64,000 nucleotides of DNA from Cellulosimicrobium cellulans (GCF_024124905.1 NZ_JAMXST010000004.1:558001-622000), one strand, 5' to 3'. Positions 8,656 to 18,634 are shown, counted from the first letter of the stretch. The notes: generated from the letters alone by a model not told the origin. Numbers and translations are program-made.

Positions 8656-9711
8656 ATGGCGACGATGCAGGACGTGGCGCGACGCGCGCAGGTCTCGCTG
8701 AGCACGGTCTCCTACGCGCTGTCCGGGACCCGTCCCGTCTCCGACGCCACACGGCGCCGCATCGAGGACGCCATGGCCGAGCTCGGCTACCAGCCCAACG
8801 CGATGGCCCGCGGGCTCGCGTCGCGCCGCAGCCACGTGCTCGCGCTCATCTACCCCGCGATGGAGAAGGGGCTGGGCGGCACCGTCGCCGAGTTCGTCTC
8901 GTCCGCCGCGGAGACGGCGCGCGAGAACGGGTACCACCTCGTCCTCTGGCCCTTCCGCACGACCCAGGCCCCGGAGGTCCGCGACCTCGTGCGCCAGGGG
9001 ATGGCAGACGGCGTCCTGCTCATGGAGGTCGCGCTCGACGACGCCCGCGTCGACGTGCTCGACGAGGCCGGGGTGCCGTACACGATGATCGGCCGCACGC
9101 GCGACGTCACGGACCGGCCGTCCGTGGACATCGACTTCGAGCGCACGACGGACGACGCGGTCCAGCACCTCGTGGACCTCGGGCACCGGCACGTCGCCCT
9201 CGTGAACCACTCGCAGGCGACGGCGGACGACGGTTACGCGCCCACGTTCCGGGCCGAGGAGGGCTTCGAGGCGGCGATGCGTCGGCGCGGGCTCGAGCCG
9301 GTCTCGCTGCGCGTCGACGAGTCCCCGCGCGCGGGCCGCGACGCGGTCGCGACGCTCCTGGGGCGCGAGCCCCGCCTGACGGCCTTCGTCACCATGAACG
9401 AGATCGCGACGTTCGGCGTCGTCGCCGAGCTGCAGCAGCGCGGCGTCGCGATCCCCGGCGACATGTCGATCCTGTCGATCGTCACGTCGCCCGGCGTCGG
9501 GGAGATGAGCAACCCGCCGCTGACCACGATGCACGCGCCCGGGGCCGAGCTCGGCCGCCTGGGCGTGCAGAAGCTGCTGTCCCTCGTGGACGGCTCCCGT
9601 CCGAGCACGCCGAACGTGCTCATCCCGTGCGTCCTCGAACCCGGCAGCAGCGTCGCCCCCGCGGCCCGCCGGGCGCCGGACGACGACGACCGCGAGCCCC
9701 AGGCTCGCTGA
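8656..9711 (+). CDS. LacI-family transcriptional regulator (first locus)
   Basis: 351 residues from the ATG at 8656, chosen because AGGGGAG lies 9 bases upstream and it gives MATMQDVARRAQVSLSTV at the N-terminus. The HTH and hinge (VSLSTVSYALSGTRPVSD, then MAELGYQPNAMARGL) are classical LacI. The rest is a periplasmic-binding-protein-like sensor (HVLALIYPAMEKG, GMADGVLLMEVAL, CVLEP). It precedes a sugar importer by 72 bases on the same strand and probably represses that operon and itself through the 8577-8615 array. The inducer is probably an imported oligosaccharide, which is an inference from neighbours. Confidence 0.93.
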   Translation: MATMQDVARRAQVSLSTVSYALSGTRPVSDATRRRIEDAMAELGYQPNAMARGLASRRSHVLALIYPAMEKGLGGTVAEFVSSAAETARENGYHLVLWPFRTTQAPEVRDLVRQGMADGVLLMEVALDDARVDVLDEAGVPYTMIGRTRDVTDRPSVDIDFERTTDDAVQHLVDLGHRHVALVNHSQATADDGYAPTFRAEEGFEAAMRRRGLEPVSLRVDESPRAGRDAVATLLGREPRLTAFVTMNEIATFGVVAELQQRGVAIPGDMSILSIVTSPGVGEMSNPPLTTMHAPGAELGRLGVQKLLSLVDGSRPSTPNVLIPCVLEPGSSVAPAARRAPDDDDREPQAR

Positions 9712-9783
9712 ACCGACCGGCCGGGCCACGGGCCCGGTCACCCTCCGGCTCCAGCGCCGGAACTCGATGAGGAGGACACGCAC

Positions 9784-11085
9784 ATGCTGCGATCCCGGAA
9801 GATCTCGCTCGTCGCTGCCGTGGTAGCGCTCCCACTCGCCCTCGCGGCGTGCGGGGGCTCCGGCGGCAGCGGCGGGTCCGACGACCAGACCCTGACGATC
9901 TGGCACTACGAGAACGAGGACTCGGCCATGGGCCAGGCCTGGGCCAAGGCGATCGAGATCTTCGAGGAGGAGAACCCGGACGTCGACGTCGTCGTCGAGA
10001 AGCAGACGTTCGAGCAGATCCAGAAGAACGCCAAGATCGTCCTCACCGGCGACGACGTGCCCGACGTCATGGAGTACAACAAGGGCAACGCGACCGCCGG
10101 CCAGCTCGCGGCGCAGGGCCTGCTGACCCCGCTCACCGACGCGGCGACCGAGCGCGGCTGGGACGAGAAGCTCAGCGGCTCGCTCCAGACGACCGCGACC
10201 TACGACGACCAGGGCCTCATGGGCTCGGGCGAGTGGTACGGCGTCCCGAACTACGGCGAGTTCGTGCAGGTCTACTACAACAAGGACATGTTCGCCCAGT
10301 ACGGGCTCGAGGTGCCGACGACGCTCGACGAGCTCGAGAGCGTCATGCAGGCCTTCAAGGACCAGGGCGTGACGCCGCTCGCCGAGGCCGGCGCCGAGTA
10401 CCCGATGGGCCAGCTCTGGTACGAGCTCGTGCTCGCGAACTCCGAGCGCGACTTCGTCGACCAGTACCAGCTCTTCGACGGCGACCCCGACTTCCACGGT
10501 CCCGAGATGACGCAGGCCACCGAGAAGCTCGACTCCTGGATCAAGGACGGCTACGTCGCGTCCGACTCCGCCGCGCTGACCGCCGAGGACATGGGCGTGT
10601 CGTTCATCAACGGCACGTACCCGATGATGGTCTCCGGCTCGTGGTGGTTCGGCCGCATCGTCGAGGAGATGGACGCCGACTGGGGCCAGTTCAACTTCCC
10701 CGGCAACACGCTCCAGGTCGGCTCGTCCGGCAACCTGTGGGTCGTCCCCGCGAACGCGGACTCGCCCGACCTCGCCGAGGAGTTCATCGACGTCACGCTG
10801 CGCCCCGAGGTGCAGAACATCCTCGCGGAGAAGGGCGGCCTGCCCGTCGCCGGTGACGCGTCCGTCATCACGGACGAGCGCACGCAGCAGCTCACCGAGA
10901 ACTTCCAGGCGATCCTCGACGACGACGGACTCGCGTTCTACCCCGACTGGCCCGTGCCCGGCTACTACGACGTGATCGTCAGCGAGCTCCAGTCGCTCAT
11001 CAACCAGTCGAAGTCGCCGACCGAGGTGCTCGACGGCCTCGAGTCCGCCTACGTGGACGGCAAGGCGGACCTGCTCGACAGCTGA
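9784..11085 (+). CDS. CUT1 ABC importer, sugar-binding lipoprotein (first locus)
   Basis: 433 residues. A signal peptide with lipobox LALAACGG puts the lipidated Cys near residue 22, so the protein is anchored on the outer face of the membrane. A Gly/Ser linker follows, then a family 1 extracellular solute-binding fold (LTIWHYENEDSAMGQ, VPDVMEYNKGN, WYGVPNYGEFVQVYYNKD). It binds a sugar and delivers it to the permeases at 11187 and 12176. The nearby alpha-xylosidase and beta-glucosidase suggest a xyloglucan-type oligosaccharide. A GAGGAGGACACGCAC leader gives a good ribosome binding site. A 16-bp hairpin separates it from the permease genes. Confidence 0.92.
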   Translation: MLRSRKISLVAAVVALPLALAACGGSGGSGGSDDQTLTIWHYENEDSAMGQAWAKAIEIFEEENPDVDVVVEKQTFEQIQKNAKIVLTGDDVPDVMEYNKGNATAGQLAAQGLLTPLTDAATERGWDEKLSGSLQTTATYDDQGLMGSGEWYGVPNYGEFVQVYYNKDMFAQYGLEVPTTLDELESVMQAFKDQGVTPLAEAGAEYPMGQLWYELVLANSERDFVDQYQLFDGDPDFHGPEMTQATEKLDSWIKDGYVASDSAALTAEDMGVSFINGTYPMMVSGSWWFGRIVEEMDADWGQFNFPGNTLQVGSSGNLWVVPANADSPDLAEEFIDVTLRPEVQNILAEKGGLPVAGDASVITDERTQQLTENFQAILDDDGLAFYPDWPVPGYYDVIVSELQSLINQSKSPTEVLDGLESAYVDGKADLLDS

Positions 11086-11099
11086 GCGGAACCGCCCGT

Positions 11100-11141
11100 C
11101 CCGGGCGGCCGGCCGGCACCTGCGTCGGCCGGCCGCCCGGG
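11100..11141 (+). terminator. Intercistronic hairpin after the binding-protein gene
   Basis: A perfect 16-bp stem (11100-11115 with 11126-11141) and a 10-nt loop lie between the binding-protein gene and the first permease gene. In importer operons such hairpins usually stabilise the upstream message or partly stop transcription, giving more binding protein than permease. A similar element occurs at 47231-47266. Confidence 0.65.
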
Positions 11142-11186
11142 CACCACCCGAGCACCGCCCGAGGACCTCCCGCGAAAGAGACCGTC

Positions 11187-12176
11187 ATGACCACCCGCAC
11201 CGACACCGTGCCCGAGGCCGGGCCCGGACCCGCGCGCGAGGCGTCGCGCGCGACCGCGGCACGCCGCCGTCGTCGCCGGCCCGCCTGGCTCCCGTACCTG
11301 CCCTACCTCCTGCCCGGCGCGGTGGCGTTCGTCGTCGTGATCGGCTACCCGTTCGTGATGAACGTCTACTACAGCCTGTTCAAGTGGCGCGGCGGCATGG
11401 CGCCGATGCGCTGGTACGGGCTGGGCAACTACGCCGACCTCCTGCACGACTCGGCGTTCTGGACCTCGTTCCAGAACTCGATCGCGATGATCCTCGCGAT
11501 GGTCGTCGTGCCGACCCTCATCGGCCTCGTCCTCGCGGCCGTGCTGTTCGACTACCTCGGCCGGCGCTTCGGCCCGCGCGTCGCGGCCTTCCTGCGCGCT
11601 ACGTACTACCTGCCGCAGATCCTGCCCGTCGCCGTCGCCGGCGTGCTGTGGAACTGGATCCTCAACGCCCAGACCGGTGCGCTCAACGTGATCCTGCGCG
11701 GGATCGGCATCGAGAACCCGCCGAACTGGCTCGGCGACACGACGACCGCGCTGCCGAGCGTCATGCTCGTGCTCATCTGGGTGCAGATCGGCTACCCCGT
11801 CGTCATCTTCATGTCCGCGCTCCAGCGCGTGGACCCCGAGCTGTACGAGGCAGCCGAGCTCGACGGCGCGGGCTGGTGGCGCCGCTTCGGGGCCATCACG
11901 ATCCCGCAGATCCGTCCCGAGACGTTCGTCGTCACGCTCACGTGCACGGTCGCCGCGCTCAAGGTGTTCGGTCCCATCTACGTGCTCACGCGCGGCGGGC
12001 CGGAGAGCTCGACGCTCGTCCCGAGCTACTACTCGTACCTCAACTTCTTCGACAAGTCGAAGGTCGGCTACGGCGCCGCGGTGGCGACCGTGCTGACCCT
12101 CGTCATCATCGTCGTCGCCGTCGTGATCCTCGCGCTGCAGAGCCGCGCCGAGCGTCGTGAGCAGGAGGGCCGCTGA
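11187..12176 (+). CDS. CUT1 ABC importer permease, MalF type (first locus)
   Basis: 329 residues with a charged Arg-rich N-terminus ([15 protein letters not shown]) and six membrane helices. The EAA loop that contacts the ATPase reads YEAAELDGAGWWRRFG followed by ITIPQIRP. With the gene at 12176 it forms the translocation channel. The ATG has GCGAAAGAG upstream. Its stop overlaps the next start (TGATG). Confidence 0.93.
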   Translation: MTTRTDTVPEAGPGPAREASRATAARRRRRRPAWLPYLPYLLPGAVAFVVVIGYPFVMNVYYSLFKWRGGMAPMRWYGLGNYADLLHDSAFWTSFQNSIAMILAMVVVPTLIGLVLAAVLFDYLGRRFGPRVAAFLRATYYLPQILPVAVAGVLWNWILNAQTGALNVILRGIGIENPPNWLGDTTTALPSVMLVLIWVQIGYPVVIFMSALQRVDPELYEAAELDGAGWWRRFGAITIPQIRPETFVVTLTCTVAALKVFGPIYVLTRGGPESSTLVPSYYSYLNFFDKSKVGYGAAVATVLTLVIIVVAVVILALQSRAERREQEGR

Positions 12177-13099
12177 TGTCCACCGTCACCACCACCCCCG
12201 CGGACGCCGTGGCGCCGGGCGCCGACGCGTCCAGCCCCCGCCGCGCCCTGCGCGCCACGCGGCAGGACGAGCGCTACCGCCGCGGCGTCGGCCGCTGGTT
12301 CGTGCTCGCCGCCGCGATCCTCGTCGCCCTGCTCATGCTGTCGCCGTTCGTCATCATGGTGCTCAACGCGTTCAAGTCGCCGGCCGAGTACTCCCAGGAC
12401 GGCCCGCTGAGCATCCCGAAGGAGCTCTACCTCGACGGCGTGCAGAACTTCTGGACGCGGACGAACTTCCCGCAGAAGCTCTGGAACTCCGTCTTCATCT
12501 CGGCGCTCGTCGCCGTGTTCGGCACGCTCCTGTCGCTGCTCAGCGCGTACGCGATCGGCGTCGGCCGCATCAAGGGCCGCCTCTGGATCGTCACGCTGTT
12601 CCTCGTGGCGAACATGCTGCCGCAGGAGGCGCTCATCTACCCGCTGTTCGACATGGCTCAGAAGGTCGGCCTGTCGAACTCGCAGTGGTCGATCATCATC
12701 ATCTTCACGGTCATCCAGGCGGCGTTCGGCACGTACCTGCTCGCGTCCGTGCTCGGGACGTTCCCGCCCGCGCTGCTCGAGGCGGCCCAGCTCGACGGCG
12801 CCGGACGCTGGCGCATCCTGTGGCAGGTCGTCTACCCGATCGTCAAGCCCACGCTCGGCGTCCTCATGATCTTCTTCTTCATCTGGACGTGGAACGAGTT
12901 CTTCATCCCGCTGGTCATGCTGACGACCAACGACACCCAGACGATCCCCATCGCGCTCGCGTCGCTCCAGGGCGACCGGATGATGGACGCCCCGACGACC
13001 AACGCGGGCGCGCTCGTGTCGCTGATCCCCGCGCTGGTCTTCTTCCTCATCTTCCAGCGGACCCTCACCCGGGGCGTCACGGCGGGCGCCGTGAAGTGA
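12176..13099 (+). CDS. CUT1 ABC importer permease, MalG type (first locus)
   Basis: 307 residues, six membrane helices, overlapping the previous gene by one base. The EAA loop is [16 protein letters not shown] with PIVKP. The C-terminal [15 protein letters not shown] is typical of MalG-like permeases. No ATPase gene follows, so the importer must use an ATPase encoded elsewhere, as is common for actinobacterial CUT1 systems (MsmK-like). The next gene, a GH31 enzyme, starts 77 bases later after a short palindrome at 13120-13135. Confidence 0.93.
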   Translation: MSTVTTTPADAVAPGADASSPRRALRATRQDERYRRGVGRWFVLAAAILVALLMLSPFVIMVLNAFKSPAEYSQDGPLSIPKELYLDGVQNFWTRTNFPQKLWNSVFISALVAVFGTLLSLLSAYAIGVGRIKGRLWIVTLFLVANMLPQEALIYPLFDMAQKVGLSNSQWSIIIIFTVIQAAFGTYLLASVLGTFPPALLEAAQLDGAGRWRILWQVVYPIVKPTLGVLMIFFFIWTWNEFFIPLVMLTTNDTQTIPIALASLQGDRMMDAPTTNAGALVSLIPALVFFLIFQRTLTRGVTAGAVK

Positions 13100-13176
13100 C
13101 GCTCTTCGTGTGATGCCGAGCCGCCCCGGGGCGGCCCCCGAGACACCTGAACGCACCGACGAAGGAAGCACCACCC

Positions 13177-15474
13177 ATGAAGTTCACCGACGGGTACTGG
13201 CAGGTCCGGCCCGGCATGCACCCGCTCTACGCGGTCGAGGTCGACGACGTCCGCGCGGACGAGGCGGCCGGCACGCTCACCGTGTACGCGCCGACGGCGA
13301 AGATCCGCGGCCGCGGCGACACTCTCAACCGCCCGATGCTCACGACGACGTACTCCTCGCCCGCACCCGGCGTGATCCGGGTGCGCGTGGAGCACCACCA
13401 GGGTGCGGTGCGCCGGGGCCCGGCGTTCGAGGTGACCGGCGAGCCCGGGTTCCGGCCCGAGGTCGAGGTGCACGACGACGTCGCGGTCCTGCGGTCCAAG
13501 GACCTCGCGGTGCGCGTGCACCGGGGCGACCGCTGGCGCGTCGACTTCGAGGCGGACGGCGAGGTGCTGACCTCCTCGCTGCCGAAGTCCGTCGGGCACG
13601 TCACGGCCGACGACGGCCGCGCCTGGACGCACGAGCAGCTCGCGCTCGAGCCCGGCGAGCTCGTCTACGGCCTAGGGGAGCGGTTCGGCCCGTTCGTCAA
13701 GAACGGCCAGGTCGTGGACATCTGGAACGAGGACGGCGGGACGTCGAGCGAGCAGGCGTACAAGTCCGTGCCGCTCTACCTCACGACCAAGGGCTACGGG
13801 GTGTTCGTCGAGCACCCGGAGAAGGTGTCGTTCGAGGTCGCCTCCGAGGTGAACACGCGCGTCCAGTTCTCCGTCGAGGGGCAGTCGCTCGAGTACCTGG
13901 TCATCCAGGGCCCGACGCCCAAGGACGTGCTGCGCCGGTACACGGCGCTGACGGGCCGCCCCGCGCGCGTGCCGGCGTGGTCGTTCGGCCTGTGGCTCAC
14001 GACGTCGTTCACGACGAGCTACGACGAGCAGACGGTGAACGGGTTCATCGACGGCATGGCCGAGCGCGACCTGCCGCTGTCGGTGTTCCACTTCGACTGC
14101 TTCTGGATGCGCGAGTACCAGTGGGTCGACTTCGAGTGGGACCCGCGCACGTTCCCCGACCCCGAGGGCATGCTGCGCCGCCTGCACGACCGCGGGCTCA
14201 AGGTGTGCGTGTGGATCAACCCCTACGTCGCGCAGCGCTCGCCGCTCTTCGCGGAGGCCGCGGAGCAGGGCTTCCTCGTGAAGCGCGAGGACGGGTCGGT
14301 CTGGCAGTGGGACCTGTGGCAGGCGGGCATGGGGCTGGTGGACTTCACCAACCCCGACGCGACCGCGTGGTACGTCGGCAAGCTCGAGGGCCTGCTCGAC
14401 CAGGGTGTCGACTGCTTCAAGACCGACTTCGGCGAGCGGATCCCCGTCGACGGGATCGCGTGGCACGACGGCTCCGACCCGCGCAAGATGCACAACTACT
14501 ACGCCCAGCTCTACAACGAGGCGGTCTTCCGGCTGCTCGAGCGCACGCGCGGCGAGGGCGAGGCGGTGCTGTTCGCGCGGTCCGCGACGGCGGGCGGCCA
14601 GCAGTTCCCCGTGCACTGGGGCGGCGACTGCGACTCGACGTACGCGTCGATGGCCGAGTCGCTGCGCGGCGGCCTCTCGATGTCGATGTCGGGGTTCGGC
14701 TACTGGAGCCACGACATGGGCGGCTTCGAGGGCACGCCGGACCCGGGCGTGTTCAAGCGCTGGACGGCGTTCGGCCTCCTCTCGTCGCACTCGCGCCTGC
14801 ACGGCTCGGGCTCGGTGCGGGTCCCGTGGGCGTTCGACGACGAGGCCGTCGACGTCACGCGCAAGTTCACGCACCTCAAGCTTTCGCTCATGCCGTACCT
14901 CGGGCGGGTGGCCGAGGAGGCGCACACCGACGGCGTGCCGATGATGCGGCCGCTCGTGCTCGAGCTCCCGCACGACCGCGCCGGGTACACCGCGGACACG
15001 CAGTACCTGCTGGGCGACGCGCTCCTCGTCGCGCCGGTGTTCCGCGCGGACGGCCGCGTGGAGTACTACGTGCCGGAGGGCACGTGGACGCGTCTCGTGC
15101 AGCCCGACGACGGCCCCGCCCTGAGCGAGACCGTGACGGGCCCGCGCTGGGTCACCGAGACCCACGGGTTCGACTCGCTCCCGGTGCTCGTGCGCCCGGG
15201 CACCGTCCTGCCGGTCGGCGCCCGCACGGACCGGCCGGACTACGCCTGGGCCGACGGCGTCACGCTGCACGCGTTCGAGCTGCCCGACGGGTACGACGAG
15301 CTCGTGGTCGTCCCGCCGTCGGACGGCGCGCCCGGGGCCACGTTCCGCGTCCGCCGGTCGGGCGCGACGCTCACCGTCTCGTCCGACGACGCCCCTGCGG
15401 CCTGGTCCGTCCGGGCCGGCTCCGCGGCGGCCGAGGCGCACGGCGCGACGAGCGTGACGATCGACCTCGGCTGA
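13177..15474 (+). CDS. yicI: GH31 alpha-xylosidase, YicI type
   Basis: 765 residues, close to E. coli YicI, which removes alpha-linked xylose from xyloglucan oligosaccharides and isoprimeverose. The catalytic region matches YicI closely: [11 protein letters not shown] with the nucleophile Asp at about 417, VHWGGDC with the acid/base Asp at about 484, then [20 protein letters not shown] and [13 protein letters not shown]. There is no signal peptide ([18 protein letters not shown]), so it acts in the cytoplasm on imported sugar. GGAAG lies before the ATG. It follows the permeases and is likely the last gene of the lacI-importer operon. A hairpin overlapping an operator lies 11 bases after the stop. 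Confidence 0.9.
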   Translation: MKFTDGYWQVRPGMHPLYAVEVDDVRADEAAGTLTVYAPTAKIRGRGDTLNRPMLTTTYSSPAPGVIRVRVEHHQGAVRRGPAFEVTGEPGFRPEVEVHDDVAVLRSKDLAVRVHRGDRWRVDFEADGEVLTSSLPKSVGHVTADDGRAWTHEQLALEPGELVYGLGERFGPFVKNGQVVDIWNEDGGTSSEQAYKSVPLYLTTKGYGVFVEHPEKVSFEVASEVNTRVQFSVEGQSLEYLVIQGPTPKDVLRRYTALTGRPARVPAWSFGLWLTTSFTTSYDEQTVNGFIDGMAERDLPLSVFHFDCFWMREYQWVDFEWDPRTFPDPEGMLRRLHDRGLKVCVWINPYVAQRSPLFAEAAEQGFLVKREDGSVWQWDLWQAGMGLVDFTNPDATAWYVGKLEGLLDQGVDCFKTDFGERIPVDGIAWHDGSDPRKMHNYYAQLYNEAVFRLLERTRGEGEAVLFARSATAGGQQFPVHWGGDCDSTYASMAESLRGGLSMSMSGFGYWSHDMGGFEGTPDPGVFKRWTAFGLLSSHSRLHGSGSVRVPWAFDDEAVDVTRKFTHLKLSLMPYLGRVAEEAHTDGVPMMRPLVLELPHDRAGYTADTQYLLGDALLVAPVFRADGRVEYYVPEGTWTRLVQPDDGPALSETVTGPRWVTETHGFDSLPVLVRPGTVLPVGARTDRPDYAWADGVTLHAFELPDGYDELVVVPPSDGAPGATFRVRRSGATLTVSSDDAPAAWSVRAGSAAAEAHGATSVTIDLG

Positions 15475-15485
15475 GGACGTATCCT

Positions 15486-15527
15486 GGGCGAGCATGTCAT
15501 GGAAGCGCTCCCATGGCATGCTCGCCC
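15486..15527 (+). promoter_or_regulatory. LacI/CebR-type operator inside a 42-bp hairpin
   Basis: The core TGGAAGCGCTCCCA (15500-15513) differs by one base from TGGGAGCGCTCCCA, the site known for CebR/CelR repressors of cellobiose and beta-glucosidase genes. Flanking arms extend it to a 42-base inverted repeat (GGGCGAGCATG at 15486-15496 with 15517-15527) with only two mismatched pairs. It sits 11 bases after the GH31 stop and 106 bases before the GH1 start, so it may act both as terminator of the first operon and operator of the second. Confidence 0.7.
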
Positions 15528-15632
15528 TGCACTTCCCGCGCGTGCCGCGCTCGCACCCACCGAGACGCACGCGCACCCACCGACCACCCGTCGCGGACCG
15601 CGTCGTCCGACGACCGACCAGCGAGGACCCTC

Positions 15633-17123
15633 GTGACCACCGACACCACCGCCCCCGTCGCCGTCGACGCGCAGGCCGCGCCCGCGTCGTCGGGCCGCCG
15701 CACGTTCCCCACCGACTTCCTCTGGGGCTCCGCCACCGCCGCCTACCAGATCGAGGGCGCCGCCGCCGAGGGCGGCCGCACGCCGTCCATCTGGGACACC
15801 TACTCCCACACCCCGGGCCGCACGCTCAACGGCGACACGGGCGACGTCGCGGACGACCACTACCACCGGTGGCAGGAGGACGTGCAGCACATCGCGGACC
15901 TCGGCCTCGGGGCGTACCGGTTCTCCATCTCGTGGTCGCGCGTCCAGCCGGGCGGCACCGGCCCGCTCAACCCCGAGGGCGTCGCGTTCTACTCGCGCCT
16001 CGTCGACGCGCTCCTCGAGAAGGGCGTCAAGCCCGTCGTCACGCTCTACCACTGGGACCTCCCGCAGGAGCTGGAGGACGCCGGGGGCTGGGCCAACCGC
16101 GACACCGCGCACGCGTTCGCCGAGTATGCCCGCCACATGGCGCGCGAGCTCGGCGACCGGGTCGACACCTGGACGACCCTCAACGAGCCGTGGTGCTCCG
16201 CCTACCTCGGCTACGGCTCCGGCGTGCACGCGCCCGGCCGCACCGAGCCCGCCGCGGCGCTCGCGGCCGTGCACCACCTGAACCTCGCGCACGGCCTCGC
16301 CGTCCAGGCGATCCGCGACGAGCTCGGCGAGGACGCGAAGACGTCCGTCACGCTCAACCTGCACGTCATCCGCCCCGACGACCCGTCGTCGGCCGCGGAC
16401 CTCGACGCGGTGCGGAAGATCGACGCGCTCGCCAACCGCGCGTTCCTCGCGCCCATGCTCGACGGCGAGTACCCTGCCGACCTGCTCGCCGACACCGCGC
16501 ACGTGAGCGACTGGTCGTTCGTGCGGGAGGGCGACCTCGAGACGGTGCGCCAGCCGCTGTCGATCCTCGGCGTCAACTACTACTCGACCGTGCGCGTGCG
16601 CCACTTCTCCGGCGAGGGCGAGCGGTCCGAGAACGACGGCCACGGCGCGTCGAGCCACAGCCCGTGGATCGGCGTCGACGACGTGGAGTTCGTCCAGCAG
16701 CCCGGCCCGTACACCGCCATGGGCTGGAACATCGAGCCCGCCGGCATGACCGAGCTGCTCGTGTCGGTGGCGACGACGTACCCGCACCAGCCGATGATGG
16801 TCACCGAGAATGGCGCCGCGTTCGCCGACGAGGTCACGGTCGACGCCGACGGGACCCCCCGCGTGCACGACGACCGCCGCGTCGCCTACCTGCACGACCA
16901 CGTCGACGCCGTGGGCGCCGCGATCGACGCGGGCGCCGACGTGCGCGGGTACTTCGCGTGGTCCCTGCTCGACAACTTCGAGTGGGGCTACGGCTACGAC
17001 CGCCGGTTCGGCATCATCCGCGTCGACTACGACACGCTCGAGCGCACGTGGAAGGACTCCGCGCACTGGTACCGCCGCCTCGTGACGTCGAACGAGCTCC
17101 CCGCGGTCGACGAGACCGCCTGA
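15633..17123 (+). CDS. GH1 beta-glucosidase
   Basis: 496 residues from the GTG at 15633, which has GAGGA five bases upstream; the frame is open far upstream but only as antisense or overlap of the GH31 gene. It hydrolyses terminal beta-glucosides. GH1 marks are complete: [15 protein letters not shown] near the N-terminus, TLNEPW with the acid/base Glu at about 185, VTENGAAF with the nucleophile Glu at about 392, and [16 protein letters not shown]. There is no signal peptide, so it is cytoplasmic. It has its own upstream operator of the cellobiose-repressor type and probably works with the alpha-xylosidase on imported beta-glucan or xyloglucan fragments. Confidence 0.93.
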   Translation: MTTDTTAPVAVDAQAAPASSGRRTFPTDFLWGSATAAYQIEGAAAEGGRTPSIWDTYSHTPGRTLNGDTGDVADDHYHRWQEDVQHIADLGLGAYRFSISWSRVQPGGTGPLNPEGVAFYSRLVDALLEKGVKPVVTLYHWDLPQELEDAGGWANRDTAHAFAEYARHMARELGDRVDTWTTLNEPWCSAYLGYGSGVHAPGRTEPAAALAAVHHLNLAHGLAVQAIRDELGEDAKTSVTLNLHVIRPDDPSSAADLDAVRKIDALANRAFLAPMLDGEYPADLLADTAHVSDWSFVREGDLETVRQPLSILGVNYYSTVRVRHFSGEGERSENDGHGASSHSPWIGVDDVEFVQQPGPYTAMGWNIEPAGMTELLVSVATTYPHQPMMVTENGAAFADEVTVDADGTPRVHDDRRVAYLHDHVDAVGAAIDAGADVRGYFAWSLLDNFEWGYGYDRRFGIIRVDYDTLERTWKDSAHWYRRLVTSNELPAVDETA

Positions 17124-17169
17124 CCGCGGTCGACGGCACCGCCCGTCGCTGAAGCAGACAGTCGCTGGA

Positions 17170-17204
17170 CGAGGGCCCGCCCGGTCGCACCGGGCGGGCC
17201 CTCG
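17170..17204 (+). terminator. Terminator hairpin after GH1 gene
   Basis: A perfect 16-bp GC stem (17170-17185 with 17189-17204) with a 3-nt loop, 46 bases after the GH1 stop. The 750-base gap that follows holds a 21-bp repeat array and the nrd control region; I see no gene in it. Confidence 0.85.
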
Positions 17205-17207
17205 CGT

Positions 17208-17312
17208 GCCCTGGTGGGCCGAGATTGGGCCTTGGTGAACCGAGGTAGAGCCCTGGTGGGCCGAGGTAGAGCCCTGGTGCGCGGAGGTGGAGCCCTGGTC
17301 GGCCGAGGGAGC
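17208..17312. repeat. Five tandem 21-bp repeats
   Basis: Five head-to-tail units of 21 bases start at 17208, 17229, 17250, 17271 and 17292. The consensus begins GCCCTGGTGGGCCGAGG and ends TAGA. Units differ at a few positions. The array begins four bases after the GH1 terminator. A related two-unit array in the opposite orientation occurs at 42375-42416. The role is unknown. Confidence 0.8.
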
Positions 17313-17690
17313 GCGGTGGTCGATGATCGGCGCGAGCGGGGTGACCTTTCTCGCATGCCTCGCACTCGCCGCGCGACACGCCGAAGGAACGCGACACGCC
17401 GACGAGTCGGACGTTCGTCGCGCCCGGATTGGGGTGTTTCGTCGGCCGCCGGCGCGGGACCGCGCGACGGCGGAGGTGGCCCCGCAGGGCAGCCTCACCG
17501 GACCTCACAGGGTGTGGATCGACGTCGTCCCCACCCTGTGGACGATGCCCCGCGGTCCGCGAGAGGACGCCGTTCGTGGTGCTTCCGAGCGGTGGACGAC
17601 GGGCTGTGGACGAGGGGCCTCGGAGGCGTGTCAGAGGGTGGTGGGACCATGGACTCATGGCTCCTAGCACACGCGGAGGGGTGAAGTTCG

Positions 17691-17740
17691 ACCACGACAT
17701 CTAGTGCGGTGGCGCGGTGTCGACCACTAGGTATAGTGGT
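17691..17740 (+). promoter_or_regulatory. Pair of NrdR-type boxes and nrd promoter
   Basis: ACCACTAGGTATAGTGGT (17723-17740) is an inverted repeat with 7-bp arms. A weaker relative, ACCACGACATCTAGTGCG, lies at 17691-17708, exactly 32 bases upstream. Paired boxes about three helical turns apart are the hallmark of NrdR sites before ribonucleotide reductase operons. The second box contains TATAGT (17732-17737), a good -10 element. This leaves a leader of about 130 bases before nrdH. Confidence 0.7.
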
Positions 17741-17875
17741 TGCACACCCAGGGGGCCGGAGGCCTTCTGGCGAATCACACAGACGTAGTTCCACCGGTGT
17801 CCTTCGAGGTCAGAGACGTATCTCCCTCCCCGAGGACCGATCCCGGACAGAGCGCGAGAGACGAGGAGTCACCCC

Positions 17876-18121
17876 ATGAGCGTCACGGTCTACAGCAAGC
17901 CGGCTTGCGTTCAGTGCGACGCGACGTACCGCGCTCTCGACAAGAAGGGCATCGAGTACTCCGTCGTGGACATCAGCCAGGACGCCGAGGCGCTCGAGCT
18001 CGTGCGCGGGCTCGGCTACCTGCAGGCGCCCGTGGTCGTGGCCGGGGACGAGCACTGGTCCGGGTTCCGTCCCGACCAGATCAACGCTCTCGCGCAGAAG
18101 GTCTCGCCGGTCGTCGCCTGA
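17876..18121 (+). CDS. nrdH: Glutaredoxin-like protein NrdH
   Basis: 81 residues. NrdH reduces the class Ib ribonucleotide reductase NrdE. It has the N-terminal redox motif CVQC (MSVTVYSKPACVQC) and the substrate-like segment APVVVAGDEHWSGFRPDQI with the WSGFRPD signature of NrdH proteins. GACGAGGAG gives a good ribosome binding site. It is the first gene of nrdHIEF. Confidence 0.97.
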   Translation: MSVTVYSKPACVQCDATYRALDKKGIEYSVVDISQDAEALELVRGLGYLQAPVVVAGDEHWSGFRPDQINALAQKVSPVVA

Positions 18122-18202
18122 CCGGCCTCCCCGGGGCGCCGTGAGGTGCCCCGGAACTCGTACGGAAGCAGGCGGAGCAGGGCAGGACGGAGGTGCGTCC
18201 CC

Positions 18203-18634
18203 GTGGGGTCGCTCGTGTACTTCTCCAGCGTCAGCGAGAACACGCACCGGTTCGTCCAGCGGCTCGACCTGCCGGCCCTCGGCATGGACGTGCAGCGCAT
18301 CCCGCTGCGTCCCACCGAGGGCTTCCTGCGCGTCGAGGAGCCGTACGTGCTCATGGTCCCGACCTACGGGGGCGGCAACGAGGGCGGTGCCGTCCCGCGT
18401 CAGGTCGTGAAGTTCCTCAACGACGTGCACAACCGGTCGTTGATCCGCGGCGTCATCGCCGCGGGCAACACCAACTTCGGCGACGCCTACTGCATCGCCG
18501 GCGACATCATCTCCGCGAAGTGCCAGGTGCCCTACCTGTACGCCTTCGAACTCCTGGGAACAGCCGAGGACGCCGCGCGCGTCCGCGACGGATTGGGACG
18601 ATTTTGGCAACGACAGTCACGGATTCCGGCGTGA
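18203..18634 (+). CDS. nrdI: Flavodoxin-like NrdI
   Basis: 143 residues from the GTG at 18203, chosen because GGAGGT lies 8 bases upstream and the product then begins [17 protein letters not shown], the normal NrdI N-terminus. NrdI binds FMN and supplies the oxidant needed to assemble the Mn-tyrosyl radical cofactor of NrdF. Motifs seen are FSSVSENT for the phosphate loop and [10 protein letters not shown]. The stop overlaps the likely nrdE start (GTGA). Confidence 0.95.
   Translation: MGSLVYFSSVSENTHRFVQRLDLPALGMDVQRIPLRPTEGFLRVEEPYVLMVPTYGGGNEGGAVPRQVVKFLNDVHNRSLIRGVIAAGNTNFGDAYCIAGDIISAKCQVPYLYAFELLGTAEDAARVRDGLGRFWQRQSRIPA

Noticed and set aside
13120-13135. Palindrome GCCGCCCCGGGGCGGC before GH31 as a terminator
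   Set aside because: It has no loop and lies in a short gap inside an apparent operon; at most a weak attenuator.
17208-17312. CRISPR array
   Set aside because: Units are directly adjacent with no unique spacers, and no cas gene is present.
15240-17498. Minus-strand frame with seven-residue repeats (QGSTSAH-like) over the 21-bp array
   Set aside because: Most of the frame is antisense to the GH31 and GH1 genes; the repeat peptide simply reflects the 21-bp DNA period.
17652-17703. Tiny ORFs of 11-15 codons before nrdH as leader peptides
   Set aside because: No ribosome binding site or regulatory codon run, and they lie upstream of the predicted nrd promoter.
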